The notes beneath the pieces were generated by a model. The model was not told the origin of the DNA. It ran no database searches and worked only from the letters and a program-made list of their open reading frames with translations. Shown in pieces: positions 50,352 through 57,461 of a DNA stretch of 64,000 bases (position 1 is its first letter; every line of letters begins with the position of its first letter). Source of the DNA: Aquirufa lenticrescens (lineage in GTDB: Bacteria; Bacteroidota; Bacteroidia; Cytophagales; Spirosomataceae); contig NZ_CP049834.1 of NCBI RefSeq assembly GCF_019916085.1, forward strand, positions 1,224,501 to 1,288,500. The letters are read 5' to 3'. A program made the translations under genes and the position numbers.

Positions 50352-50618
50352 TTAATAGGTTAAATTGTTTGCGGCGTAGGATTTAGCTACGGATTCCAGT
50401 TGAATTTGGGCGATTTCTTGTTGCGTTTGTTTCCCAGCATAAAATAGGGCACCGGAGAAAAATATCGCGACGAAGCTCGCCGCCGCCATCCAGCGCATCG
50501 ACTCGCTTTGCTCTTTTTCTTGCATGGCATCAAACATATGATCTAACACCTCTGTTTGATTTTTCCACTGTAGGCCTTGAAGGACCTGCAATTGTTCGTC
50601 TAATGGGTCTTCTTTCAT
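50352..50618 (-). CDS. Small one-TM protein, probable anti-sigma factor
   Basis: 88 residues: a cytoplasmic N-terminus of about 40 residues, one membrane helix (AAASFVAIFFSGALFYAG) and a 25-residue periplasmic tail. This is the topology of CnrY-type anti-sigma factors. The ATG overlaps the sigma stop by 4 bp. No ZAS-type HxxxCxxC zinc motif is present. Assignment rests on size, topology and position. Confidence 0.65.
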   Translation of the reverse strand: MKEDPLDEQLQVLQGLQWKNQTEVLDHMFDAMQEKEQSESMRWMAAASFVAIFFSGALFYAGKQTQQEIAQIQLESVAKSYAANNLTY

Positions 50619-51157
50619 TTCAATTCTTTTTTAATGTTTTCTTTCGCACGACTGACGAGCGATTCTATAGCTTTGATACTTAAGTTCATCAATTCACTGG
50701 CCTCGGCATACGACATTTCATCTAATTTTATCAGCGTAAAGGCGACGCGTTGGTTTGGATTTAATCGGTCAATGGCGCGGTAAAGTGACAGCGCTTTTTC
50801 TTTATTTTCTAATTGAATATCCGGGTGGAGTTCCGTGGACTCATAGCTTTTAGATTCGTTTGGCATCCACCAGGGCAATAATTCCCGCCACTGCGATCGT
50901 CTTTTTTCTTTTCGTAGCTTTTCTAAAGCCTTGTTTATCGCAATCCGAATAATCCACGTACTCAACGAAGATTGACTCTTAAAAGATTTGATCGACTCAT
51001 AGACTTGAATAAAGGTCTCTTGACACACATCCTCTGCCTCTTCACGGTTTCTCAGAATCTGCATGGCGTGATGGAACACCCGACCTTGGTATTCTTTTAC
51101 CAAAGTCCGGAATGCCACCTCGTCACCCGAAATCAAATCCCTAATTTTCCGATCCAT
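50615..51157 (-). CDS. ECF-type RNA polymerase sigma factor
   Basis: 180 residues. Region 2 (EYQGRVFHHAMQILRNREEAEDVCQETFIQVYESI, in parts; STWIIRIAINKALEKLRKEK) and region 4 (LNPNQRVAFTLIKLDEMSYAEASELMNLSIKAIESLVSRA, in parts) are intact, with no extra C-terminal domain. Read from one arm of a divergent promoter pair (51171-51202), indicating autoregulation. Followed by the anti-sigma-like and CnrX-like genes with overlaps of a few bases. Confidence 0.93.
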   Translation of the reverse strand: MDRKIRDLISGDEVAFRTLVKEYQGRVFHHAMQILRNREEAEDVCQETFIQVYESIKSFKSQSSLSTWIIRIAINKALEKLRKEKRRSQWRELLPWWMPNESKSYESTELHPDIQLENKEKALSLYRAIDRLNPNQRVAFTLIKLDEMSYAEASELMNLSIKAIESLVSRAKENIKKELK

Positions 51158-51170
51158 TCTTCAATCATAC

Positions 51171-51254
51171 CTTAGATGTTTCTGCTTTCCAAATTCTTCG
51201 GTTGAAATAAAAATATTTTTTTACCGAAGGAAATGTAGATGTGGCGCATCTAAG
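51171..51254. promoter_or_regulatory. Mirror-symmetric divergent ECF promoters
   Basis: Plus strand: ACCGAAG (51223-51229), 17 bp, CATCTAAG (51247-51254), toward 51273. Minus strand: ACCGAAG (51202-51196), 17 bp, CATCTAAG (51178-51171), toward the sigma gene at 51157. Elements and spacing are identical on both strands; the 20 bp between the -35 elements is A/T only except for one G. Neither side has a TAnnTTTG box. Confidence 0.85.
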
Positions 51255-51272
51255 AACAAAAAAGCAAACCTC

Positions 51273-52241
51273 ATGTTAAGCAAATCCATTAAAATAATCT
51301 TCAGCTGTTTATTATTAACAGCTTGTTCGCAATCGGAAGATATTAGCCCATCTAATGCTACAGACGTCATTTTAGAGGTTGATCCTACGCTTTTTATCCC
51401 AGCAGGTTTAGTGGGAACTATCACTAAAGTGGAAAAAACACTTTCAAATGGGACTACCACGATGTGCTATAAAATCACCACTTCTAAAACACCTACGGAT
51501 CATGTAATGGGTCCTTGGTGTCCCACTAATGCGTCGGATGATGCTAGTAAAGGTGGGCTTTGGTTTGAAAAAGGCAATATCTATGATGTGGATGGAGCGT
51601 TTGTTAAAAATTTGGCCACTTTTTATAATGATTCAAAATGGAATCTAATAAGAAGCGACGGAACCATTAAAGTGACAAACACGAAAGAAGCTTGCCAGGC
51701 TGCTGCACGTCCTGACGTAGATCCACAATACAATAATTATTGCGTGGAATGTCAACCCACCTATTTCTCTAACATTAAATTAACGTATTATATTCCTGTT
51801 AAACCGATTAAAACGAACGGGACAACAACTTTAGGTGGCGGAGCTCCGGGCGGTATGGTAGGAGTTGCATTTAACGGAATTAATTTTGATCCACCCGCAC
51901 CTACACAGGCTATTTTAGGGGCTTACACCTTAGCTCCAATGGATGACGCAGGCGGTCACGTCAATGGGGCAACGGGTTATCATTACCATGCTGCTACCGG
52001 GAAAAGCAAGAAAGTAGAACAAGTAGATGGACATGCCGCGATGATAGGGTATGCGATGGACGGTTTTGGGTTGTATGAACTGCTGGATAAAACCAATAAA
52101 GAACCGACAGATTTAGACGCTTGTCGCGGACATTATGACACGACCAGAGGTTATCATTATCATGTGGCCAAAGCAGGAAGTAATAGTTTCATCGGCTGTT
52201 TTCATGGCGCGCAAGGAAGCGTTGAAATAACCACTAATTAA
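51273..52241 (+). CDS. YHYH-domain lipoprotein
   Basis: 322 residues with lipobox LLLTAC (Cys18). Two YHYH motifs are visible (GYHYHAATG about residue 233, GYHYHVAKAG about residue 292), diagnostic of the YHYH protein family, with additional His, Cys and Asp residues that could bind metal. Function of the family is unknown. First gene of a four-gene operon driven by the ECF promoter; its stop overlaps the next ATG. Confidence 0.85.
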   Translation: MLSKSIKIIFSCLLLTACSQSEDISPSNATDVILEVDPTLFIPAGLVGTITKVEKTLSNGTTTMCYKITTSKTPTDHVMGPWCPTNASDDASKGGLWFEKGNIYDVDGAFVKNLATFYNDSKWNLIRSDGTIKVTNTKEACQAAARPDVDPQYNNYCVECQPTYFSNIKLTYYIPVKPIKTNGTTTLGGGAPGGMVGVAFNGINFDPPAPTQAILGAYTLAPMDDAGGHVNGATGYHYHAATGKSKKVEQVDGHAAMIGYAMDGFGLYELLDKTNKEPTDLDACRGHYDTTRGYHYHVAKAGSNSFIGCFHGAQGSVEITTN

Positions 52242-53560
52242 TGCGTGGCCTACTAATTTTACTGTTTTTTTTGCCCCTAGGTGTTTTTGGACATAGTTCA
52301 CAAATCTCCACTTTTGCACTTGTTAAAGACTTAAAAGGACAATGGACTGTTCACCTCAGTGCGTCATTAGAGGCTTTTGAAAGTGCGTTAGGAAACAAAA
52401 AATTTAGCTCTGCTGAAGCTTTTCAAAAAGAGCTAATTCAGCAGGTCAAAAGCGACATTAAAATCAAGTCGGGGGTTCTACAATCTGTAAACTTAAACGA
52501 TGGTCAATGTCATTTAGGCCATCAAACGGATTTGAAATTTACATTAAGTGGTTTATCAGCTGAAGCATCTACTATTTCTGTGGAAAATGAGTTCTTTAAA
52601 GAACTGAACAGCCATTTTATGGTATTTAAAGTCATTAATGGAGCCACAGAATCGAATCAATTCGTACTGCAATCTTCGAATCATTTTTCAGCTCAGGTAC
52701 ACATTCAGCCTACGGGTATCATAGTAGATTCTGAGCAGGCGTTTAACTATTATTATCTCCTTTTTATTGCTCCTATTGTATTACTTCTCTTACTTAAATA
52801 TCCCATGAAAAAATCCATAAGCGTAGTTACGTTAGCCACGTTATTTTTCGCCTGTTCTACAGATGATTCTACTGTTACTCCAGCTGCCTCATCAGCCGAA
52901 GTTCCAGCCGTATATAAGAAAATCTATGGCGCATCCAGTGTGACGAGTGATAGGACGACTATTTCCATCAAAGTAAACGGGTTGCCGGATCATAAAAGCC
53001 CTTATTATGCAACGACCAATAGTCTATATCAGTCGTATTCCGGGCTTACTTTTGGAGGATATATTTTTGAAAAAAATCCGAATTCCATTATCGAACAATC
53101 GGCTACTTTCAAAATTCCTGTTAACCCAGTGATGGCAACAAATCATGCAGCAACACCTTTAGGTCCCATCGGTATTGCTTTAAATGGCGTACCATTTTTC
53201 AATCAATATGCCGGCCCGAACAACCAAGAACTAAAGGGAGAAATGGCGGGATTTGATCAGTTTTATGGTCATCCACAAAACTCAGGGGTATACCACTACC
53301 ACGTGGAACCGTTGCATCTAACCACCGTTAAGTCTACTAAATCCGGCCTTCTGGGATTCCTTTTGGACGGATTCCCGGTATATGGACCGCAAGAAGAAAC
53401 GGGTTCTGCGGTGACGAATGCAAATTTAGATGTGTACCATGGACATAGCCATGCCACGGTAGATTATCCCAATGGAATTTACCATTACCATTTTACGTCA
53501 GAAGCTCCTTATTTAAATGGTAATGGTTTTTATGGAACGCCGGGAACTCTTACACAATAA
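52241..53560 (+). CDS. Fused protein: periplasmic domain + TM + YHYH lipoprotein-like domain
   Basis: 439 residues in one frame. Residues 1-17 are a signal peptide (ending VFGH); residues 18-165 a soluble domain with His residues; 168-186 a hydrophobic helix (YYYLLFIAPIVLLLLLKYP). At residue 189 (ATG 52805) a complete lipoprotein signal peptide begins in frame: MKKSISVVTLATLFFAC, followed by a YHYH domain with YHYHVEP and YHYHFTSE. So either a recent fusion or two proteins with an internal start. Coupled to both neighbours by 1-bp overlaps. Confidence 0.8.
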   Translation: MRGLLILLFFLPLGVFGHSSQISTFALVKDLKGQWTVHLSASLEAFESALGNKKFSSAEAFQKELIQQVKSDIKIKSGVLQSVNLNDGQCHLGHQTDLKFTLSGLSAEASTISVENEFFKELNSHFMVFKVINGATESNQFVLQSSNHFSAQVHIQPTGIIVDSEQAFNYYYLLFIAPIVLLLLLKYPMKKSISVVTLATLFFACSTDDSTVTPAASSAEVPAVYKKIYGASSVTSDRTTISIKVNGLPDHKSPYYATTNSLYQSYSGLTFGGYIFEKNPNSIIEQSATFKIPVNPVMATNHAATPLGPIGIALNGVPFFNQYAGPNNQELKGEMAGFDQFYGHPQNSGVYHYHVEPLHLTTVKSTKSGLLGFLLDGFPVYGPQEETGSAVTNANLDVYHGHSHATVDYPNGIYHYHFTSEAPYLNGNGFYGTPGTLTQ

Positions 53561-53967
53561 TGATGAGATACGCTGTACTTCTTCTTTTTTTTTGGAGCTG
53601 TTCTAAATCAGAGCCGAAAACCGTAGTCGAAAAAAAGTATTTCCTATCTGGTCAGATTAGGGAAATTCGATACATCCAAAATGGAGTAAGGCAGGGTATG
53701 CAAACGGCGTTTTGGGAGAATGGCAAGAAGCGTTTTGAATACACTGCGGTTAATGATGCATACGAAGGAGAGCTTAAAGAATGGGCTGAAAATGGACAAC
53801 TTTTTCACTTAGCCCATTACAAAAATGGACAAGAAGACGGGGTCCAAAAGATGTGGCATGCAAACGGCAAAATTCGTTCGAATTTTGTGATCATAAATGG
53901 TCGCCGATACGGTTTATTAGGCACTAAAAACTGCAAGAATCGGGATGAGAAATTATTGGCTTATTAG
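53560..53967 (+). CDS. YwqK/MORN-repeat lipoprotein
   Basis: 135 residues with lipobox FFWSC (Cys14). At least three repeats of the form FLSGQIREIRYIQNGVRQG, FWENGKKRFEYTAVN and WHANGKIRSNFVIINGR, typical of the YwqK-like antitoxin-repeat family, in which repeats form beta-hairpins. Though the family name includes antitoxin, no toxin is beside it; a surface binding role is more likely. Start overlaps the YHYH fusion stop; end overlaps the SCO gene by 23 bp. Confidence 0.8.
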   Translation: MMRYAVLLLFFWSCSKSEPKTVVEKKYFLSGQIREIRYIQNGVRQGMQTAFWENGKKRFEYTAVNDAYEGELKEWAENGQLFHLAHYKNGQEDGVQKMWHANGKIRSNFVIINGRRYGLLGTKNCKNRDEKLLAY

Positions 53968-54571
53968 TATTTTCTTAGTGGCTTGTTCGGAAACCCCTGT
54001 TTCGAAAATTCCTTTTTATAACACCCCTGATTTCAATCCCTATTTTATCAGTGAGGCGGAGGCTAGTTCGAAAATTACGCACCGCATTAAACCTTTTGCC
54101 TTTTATAATCAAGACAGTACATTATTCCGCAGTGAATCACTTCAAGGAAAAGTGTACGTGGCGAACTTCATTTTTACGCGCTGCAGCAATATATGTCCTG
54201 ATATGACTGCTCAAATGAAGCGCATCGAAAAAGCTTTTAAGTCAAATTCAACTGTAGCCCTTGTTTCTTTTACCGTAACGCCTTGGTTCGACGATGTGAA
54301 GACACTGCGTAAATTTGGCGAAAAATTCCAAATCTCCTCATCGAATTGGTCTTTGTTAACGGGCCCCAAAGCATCCATCTACACCCTTGCCCGCCAATCC
54401 TTTTTTGCAGAAGAGTCTATCGGTTATAATAAGGATACAAACGAGTTTTTACACACGGAGCACATCATTTTAGTGGATCAAAAAGGCCGCATTCGCGGGA
54501 TTTATAATGGTACGATTCCCTTTGATGCAGATCAATGCATAGAGGACATGAAATTGCTTTTGCAGGAGTAA
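53945..54571 (+). CDS. SCO1/SenC family copper chaperone lipoprotein
   Basis: 208 residues with lipobox FLVAC (Cys14). Thioredoxin-like fold with the copper-binding CxxxC motif C80-SNI-C84 (FTRCSNICPDM) and the distal histidine in EFLHTEHIILVD (H170 or H173). SCO proteins deliver copper to cytochrome oxidase or handle periplasmic copper and redox stress. Last gene of the ECF-controlled operon. Confidence 0.92.
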   Translation: MRNYWLISIFLVACSETPVSKIPFYNTPDFNPYFISEAEASSKITHRIKPFAFYNQDSTLFRSESLQGKVYVANFIFTRCSNICPDMTAQMKRIEKAFKSNSTVALVSFTVTPWFDDVKTLRKFGEKFQISSSNWSLLTGPKASIYTLARQSFFAEESIGYNKDTNEFLHTEHIILVDQKGRIRGIYNGTIPFDADQCIEDMKLLLQE

Positions 54572-54635
54572 GGGCTTATTTTATCGAAAAAATACATTAA
54601 CTTGAATTTTCAACAAAATTTTTAATTCAGTACCT

Positions 54636-55514
54636 ATGAAAATCAAATCAATAGTAGCGGTATGTGCCATGTTGGCTATGACCCTATTCTCCTTCAAAGC
54701 AACGGATAAAGAGGTTCAATCAGACAAGCGTTTTGGCGGATTAGCCTTGTATACGGTTCGCGATGCGATGAAAGATGCGCGTGCAACATTAGAAAAAGTA
54801 GCACAAGCGGGCTATGTAAACGTAGAATCTGCGGGTTACAACAATGGTAAATTCTACAATTTATCTCCAGCGGATTTCAAATCATTGTTAGATGAAATGA
54901 AATTAACGCCTATTTCTGCTCACCAAGGAACGGTTACTTTTGAAAATATCGATCAACAAATCGCCGATTTAAAAGCAGCAGGATTCAAGTACTTTGTCAT
55001 TCCAGTTCCTCCTATGGGATTGTTTACATTTGATAATGTGAATAAGCGTATGGCGATGAAAGGTGGCGCGAAGAATTTGGCAGAAATCTTAGACAAATTA
55101 GGCGAGAAATGTACGGCTGGTGGCTTGCAGTTATTGTACCACAACCACGATTTCGAATTCAGAAAAGATGCAGAGGGTATTGTACCAATCGAATACCTTT
55201 TAGAGCATTGCAATCCGAAGAACGTTAATTTCCAAATGGATTTATATTGGGTGACTAAAGCTGAAGCAGATCCAGTGGATTATTTCAAGCGCTATCCAGG
55301 ACGTTTCAAAATTTGGCACGTAAAGGATATGGATGATCAAGGTCGTTTCGCTCCAGTAGGAAATGGAAAGATTGATTTCAAACGTATTTTAGACAACAAG
55401 AAATTGTCAGGCATGCAATACTATTTCGTAGAGCAAGATGCTTGTTTCAATGAAACGGCTTTAGAAGCGATCGTAATCAGCCATAAGGGTTTAGAAAAGA
55501 TAGGATTTAAGTAA
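54636..55514 (+). CDS. Sugar phosphate isomerase/epimerase (TIM barrel, AP endonuclease 2 family)
   Basis: 292 residues with a signal peptide-like start (IVAVCAMLAMTLFSFKAT). Xylose-isomerase-like TIM barrel: GLALYTVRDAMKDARATLEK, YHNHDFEF (metal histidines), NVNFQMDLYWVTKAEADPVDY and KIWHVKDMD. Secreted members of this family are common in Bacteroidota and may act on inositol- or keto-sugars. Separate from the ECF operon by 64 bp. Confidence 0.88.
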   Translation: MKIKSIVAVCAMLAMTLFSFKATDKEVQSDKRFGGLALYTVRDAMKDARATLEKVAQAGYVNVESAGYNNGKFYNLSPADFKSLLDEMKLTPISAHQGTVTFENIDQQIADLKAAGFKYFVIPVPPMGLFTFDNVNKRMAMKGGAKNLAEILDKLGEKCTAGGLQLLYHNHDFEFRKDAEGIVPIEYLLEHCNPKNVNFQMDLYWVTKAEADPVDYFKRYPGRFKIWHVKDMDDQGRFAPVGNGKIDFKRILDNKKLSGMQYYFVEQDACFNETALEAIVISHKGLEKIGFK

Positions 55515-55522
55515 TCTTAGTG

Positions 55523-55530
55523 TACTTTTG
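55523..55530 (+). promoter_or_regulatory. -7 box of the hxlR-type gene
   Basis: TACTTTTG fits TAnnTTTG, 8 bp before the ATG at 55539. Confidence 0.5.
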
Positions 55531-55538
55531 CGACCGTT

Positions 55539-55985
55539 ATGGAAAATGATACAGTAGTACAGTTTCGGTCTTTGTGTCCAGTAGCAACCGGTTTGGATGT
55601 TTTTGGGGATAAATGGACCTTGTTGATTCTGCGAGACATGTTGTTTCTTCATAAGTCTACGTTTAATGAATTCAAGGCTGCACCAGAATTAATGCCGAGT
55701 AAAATGCTTTCGAATAGGCTTAAAAAACTGGAATCACTTGGATATCTAAGTAGAAAAAAAGGAGAAGTCAACAAGAAAAATGTGCATTACCTTTTAGAAG
55801 AAAAAGGGATGGAAACATTTCCCATCATGGTAGAAATCGCGTTGTTTACCACCGATTTTTATTATGATCATTTAGGAGATACGTATACCGAAGTGGTAAA
55901 AACGCGTATGAAAAACGACAAGGATAACTACATCAATGAGATGATTGAAAGTTATAAGTCGTTTAAAGAATCCCTCGTTATTTAG
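55539..55985 (+). CDS. HxlR family transcriptional regulator
   Basis: 148 residues. HxlR winged helix: CPVATGLDVFGDKWTLLILRDM (Cys14 is the redox cysteine position of the family), FNEFKAAPELMPSKMLSNRL, GYLSRKKGEVN. Such proteins repress or activate genes in response to aldehydes, quinones or hypochlorite. A matching palindrome lies 94 bp downstream of its stop, in front of the next gene, which is the likely target. Confidence 0.92.
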   Translation: MENDTVVQFRSLCPVATGLDVFGDKWTLLILRDMLFLHKSTFNEFKAAPELMPSKMLSNRLKKLESLGYLSRKKGEVNKKNVHYLLEEKGMETFPIMVEIALFTTDFYYDHLGDTYTEVVKTRMKNDKDNYINEMIESYKSFKESLVI

Positions 55986-56008
55986 AATATAGAAATTCGA
56001 TTTTGAAG

Positions 56009-56038
56009 AGCCTCCGGAATTTTCCGGGGGCTTTTTTT
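56009..56038 (+). terminator. Terminator of the hxlR-type gene
   Basis: 11-bp stem AGCCTCCGGAA / TTCCGGGGGCT (one G-T pair) with a 2-nt loop and a run of seven T. Confidence 0.88.
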
Positions 56039-56078
56039 GTTGCTTTATTTTTTGGAAAATAATCTAGAAAATGTTTTT

Positions 56079-56103
56079 AGTATCAAAATGATACTTATAT
56101 TTG
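56079..56103 (+). promoter_or_regulatory. HxlR-type operator and -7 box
   Basis: AGTATCA-AAA-TGATACT (56079-56095) is a perfect palindrome of the kind bound by HxlR regulators (GTATC-N-GATAC type). It directly abuts the -7 box TATATTTG (56096-56103), so a bound protein would block RNA polymerase. Confidence 0.7.
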
Positions 56104-56130
56104 GCAAACATAACAATTCTAAATTATACT

Positions 56131-56682
56131 ATGAAAAAATTACTACTACCCCTGATGGTCATCGCTACGATGTTTGCCTGTTCATCACCAGAAACAAAAA
56201 CGGCTGATGCTTCAACATCATCAGATGCCCATTCTGGAACGTTTTCCTCACAAGATGAAAAGTCTGCAAAGGTGAAAGAGCTTTTGGAAGCTTACATGAA
56301 GAATGATTCCACTAAGATTTATGAGTACTATGTAGATACCGTTCAGATTTACGATCAAATGGCCGCAAACCAAGAAGGCGGGAAAACGAAAGCCAATCCA
56401 GGTGGGCGCGCAGGTTTTGCTGCAAATGAGCGCATGAACCATGATTTTTATTCGAACATCAAGGTAACTACGGACAAAATCATGACTTTAAAATTTGCGA
56501 ATGGAGAAGAACATACAGGAGTTTGGTGTGTGTGGACGGGTAAAGGAAAGTTTACTAATAATGAAGTTTCTGCACCATTACACCTTGCTTTTATTTGGCA
56601 AGGAGATAAAATCGTTCGCGAATACCGCTTCTTTGACCCTGCTACATTGTATGAAGAAGTTGCAGCGTCACAAAAGAAATAA
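56131..56682 (+). CDS. Lipoprotein, SnoaL/NTF2-like
   Basis: 183 residues from ATG 56131; the earlier TTG (56101) overlaps the -7 box and is rejected. Lipobox MFAC (Cys17). The mature domain has the NTF2/SnoaL pattern: helix VKELLEAYMKNDSTKIYEYY, DTVQIYDQ, and strand ANGEEHTGVWCVWTG, ending with VREYRFFDPATLYEEV. Likely a small-ligand-binding or isomerase-like protein, and the probable target of the upstream HxlR. Confidence 0.78.
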   Translation: MKKLLLPLMVIATMFACSSPETKTADASTSSDAHSGTFSSQDEKSAKVKELLEAYMKNDSTKIYEYYVDTVQIYDQMAANQEGGKTKANPGGRAGFAANERMNHDFYSNIKVTTDKIMTLKFANGEEHTGVWCVWTGKGKFTNNEVSAPLHLAFIWQGDKIVREYRFFDPATLYEEVAASQKK

Positions 56683-56758
56683 AATTGGTTTAGGGTTTGA
56701 TGAAAAGGGGGGCAATGTGTCCCTCTTTTTCTTTGTGCTCTAGTCGTTTTCACTATGA

Positions 56759-56977
56759 CTAATCTGTCTTCCCCTTAAACAGCGCCCAAATCGCCATGCA
56801 ATGTCCATGGCCTAATTCAAACTCTTCTTTTAGCCAATTAGTGACGTCTGTTGCTTTAACCGTGGCTACAAGTTTCCTGTTTTGCAGAAAGCCTTTTTGT
56901 TCGGCTAAGGCTTTTAAATCTTCTGGACTTTTACCGGTTTTGGCTTGAATATTATCGAGGTAGGCTTGGAATGACAT
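56759..56977 (-). CDS. DUF4287 domain protein
   Basis: 72 residues: MSFQAYLDNIQAKTGKSPED, then VKATDVTNWLKEEFELGHGH and MAIWALFKG, the full DUF4287 domain (function unknown, often fused to or beside DUF5655). Its TAG stop is within GATTAGTC, so a TTAGTC motif again supplies a stop codon. Confidence 0.88.
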   Translation of the reverse strand: MSFQAYLDNIQAKTGKSPEDLKALAEQKGFLQNRKLVATVKATDVTNWLKEEFELGHGHCMAIWALFKGKTD

Positions 56978-57014
56978 AATGTTAGTACTTTTGGTGCGCT
57001 AAATTATTCAAAAA

Positions 57015-57461
57015 ATGAGCCTTATAAAAGAACTTATATCCCTTTACGATCGCGACCTGAAGGCGCTTCGCAACGAAATCGAATCTTACCCGGATGATGC
57101 TTCGGTTTGGAAAAAGACTCCAGGAATTTCTAATCCCGGTGGCAATGTATTTCTGCATTTAATGGGGAATTTGAACACGTTTTTGGGGGCAGTTTATGCG
57201 AATACCGGCTATGTTCGTGATCGTCCGCTTGAGTTTTCGGCAACGGGAATTTCTCGAGCAAAGTTACTAGCTATGTTGGATGAAATTCATCCGATTGTGT
57301 TGCAGGTGTTGCGGGATTTTCCATCTGAAAATCTGGGGGAAATCTATCCCATCAAGATTTTCGATGAAGAGAAAACGGTCTCTTATATTTTTATTCATTT
57401 GGAGACGCATTTGGCGTATCATTTAGGCCAAATAAATTACCACCGACGCATCCTATCTTAA
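57015..57461 (+). CDS. DinB-like (DUF1572) protein
   Basis: 148 residues. Four-helix bundle with metal-site histidines in NVFLHLMGNLN, HLETHLAYHLGQINYHRR (C-terminal HxxxH). Soluble; function unknown. Converges with the TonB receptor gene (4-bp overlap). Confidence 0.82.
   Translation: MSLIKELISLYDRDLKALRNEIESYPDDASVWKKTPGISNPGGNVFLHLMGNLNTFLGAVYANTGYVRDRPLEFSATGISRAKLLAMLDEIHPIVLQVLRDFPSENLGEIYPIKIFDEEKTVSYIFIHLETHLAYHLGQINYHRRILS

Noticed and set aside
53560-53967. Antitoxin role for the YwqK-like protein
   Set aside because: The family name includes antitoxin, but this is a lipoprotein in a YHYH/SCO operon with no toxin partner.
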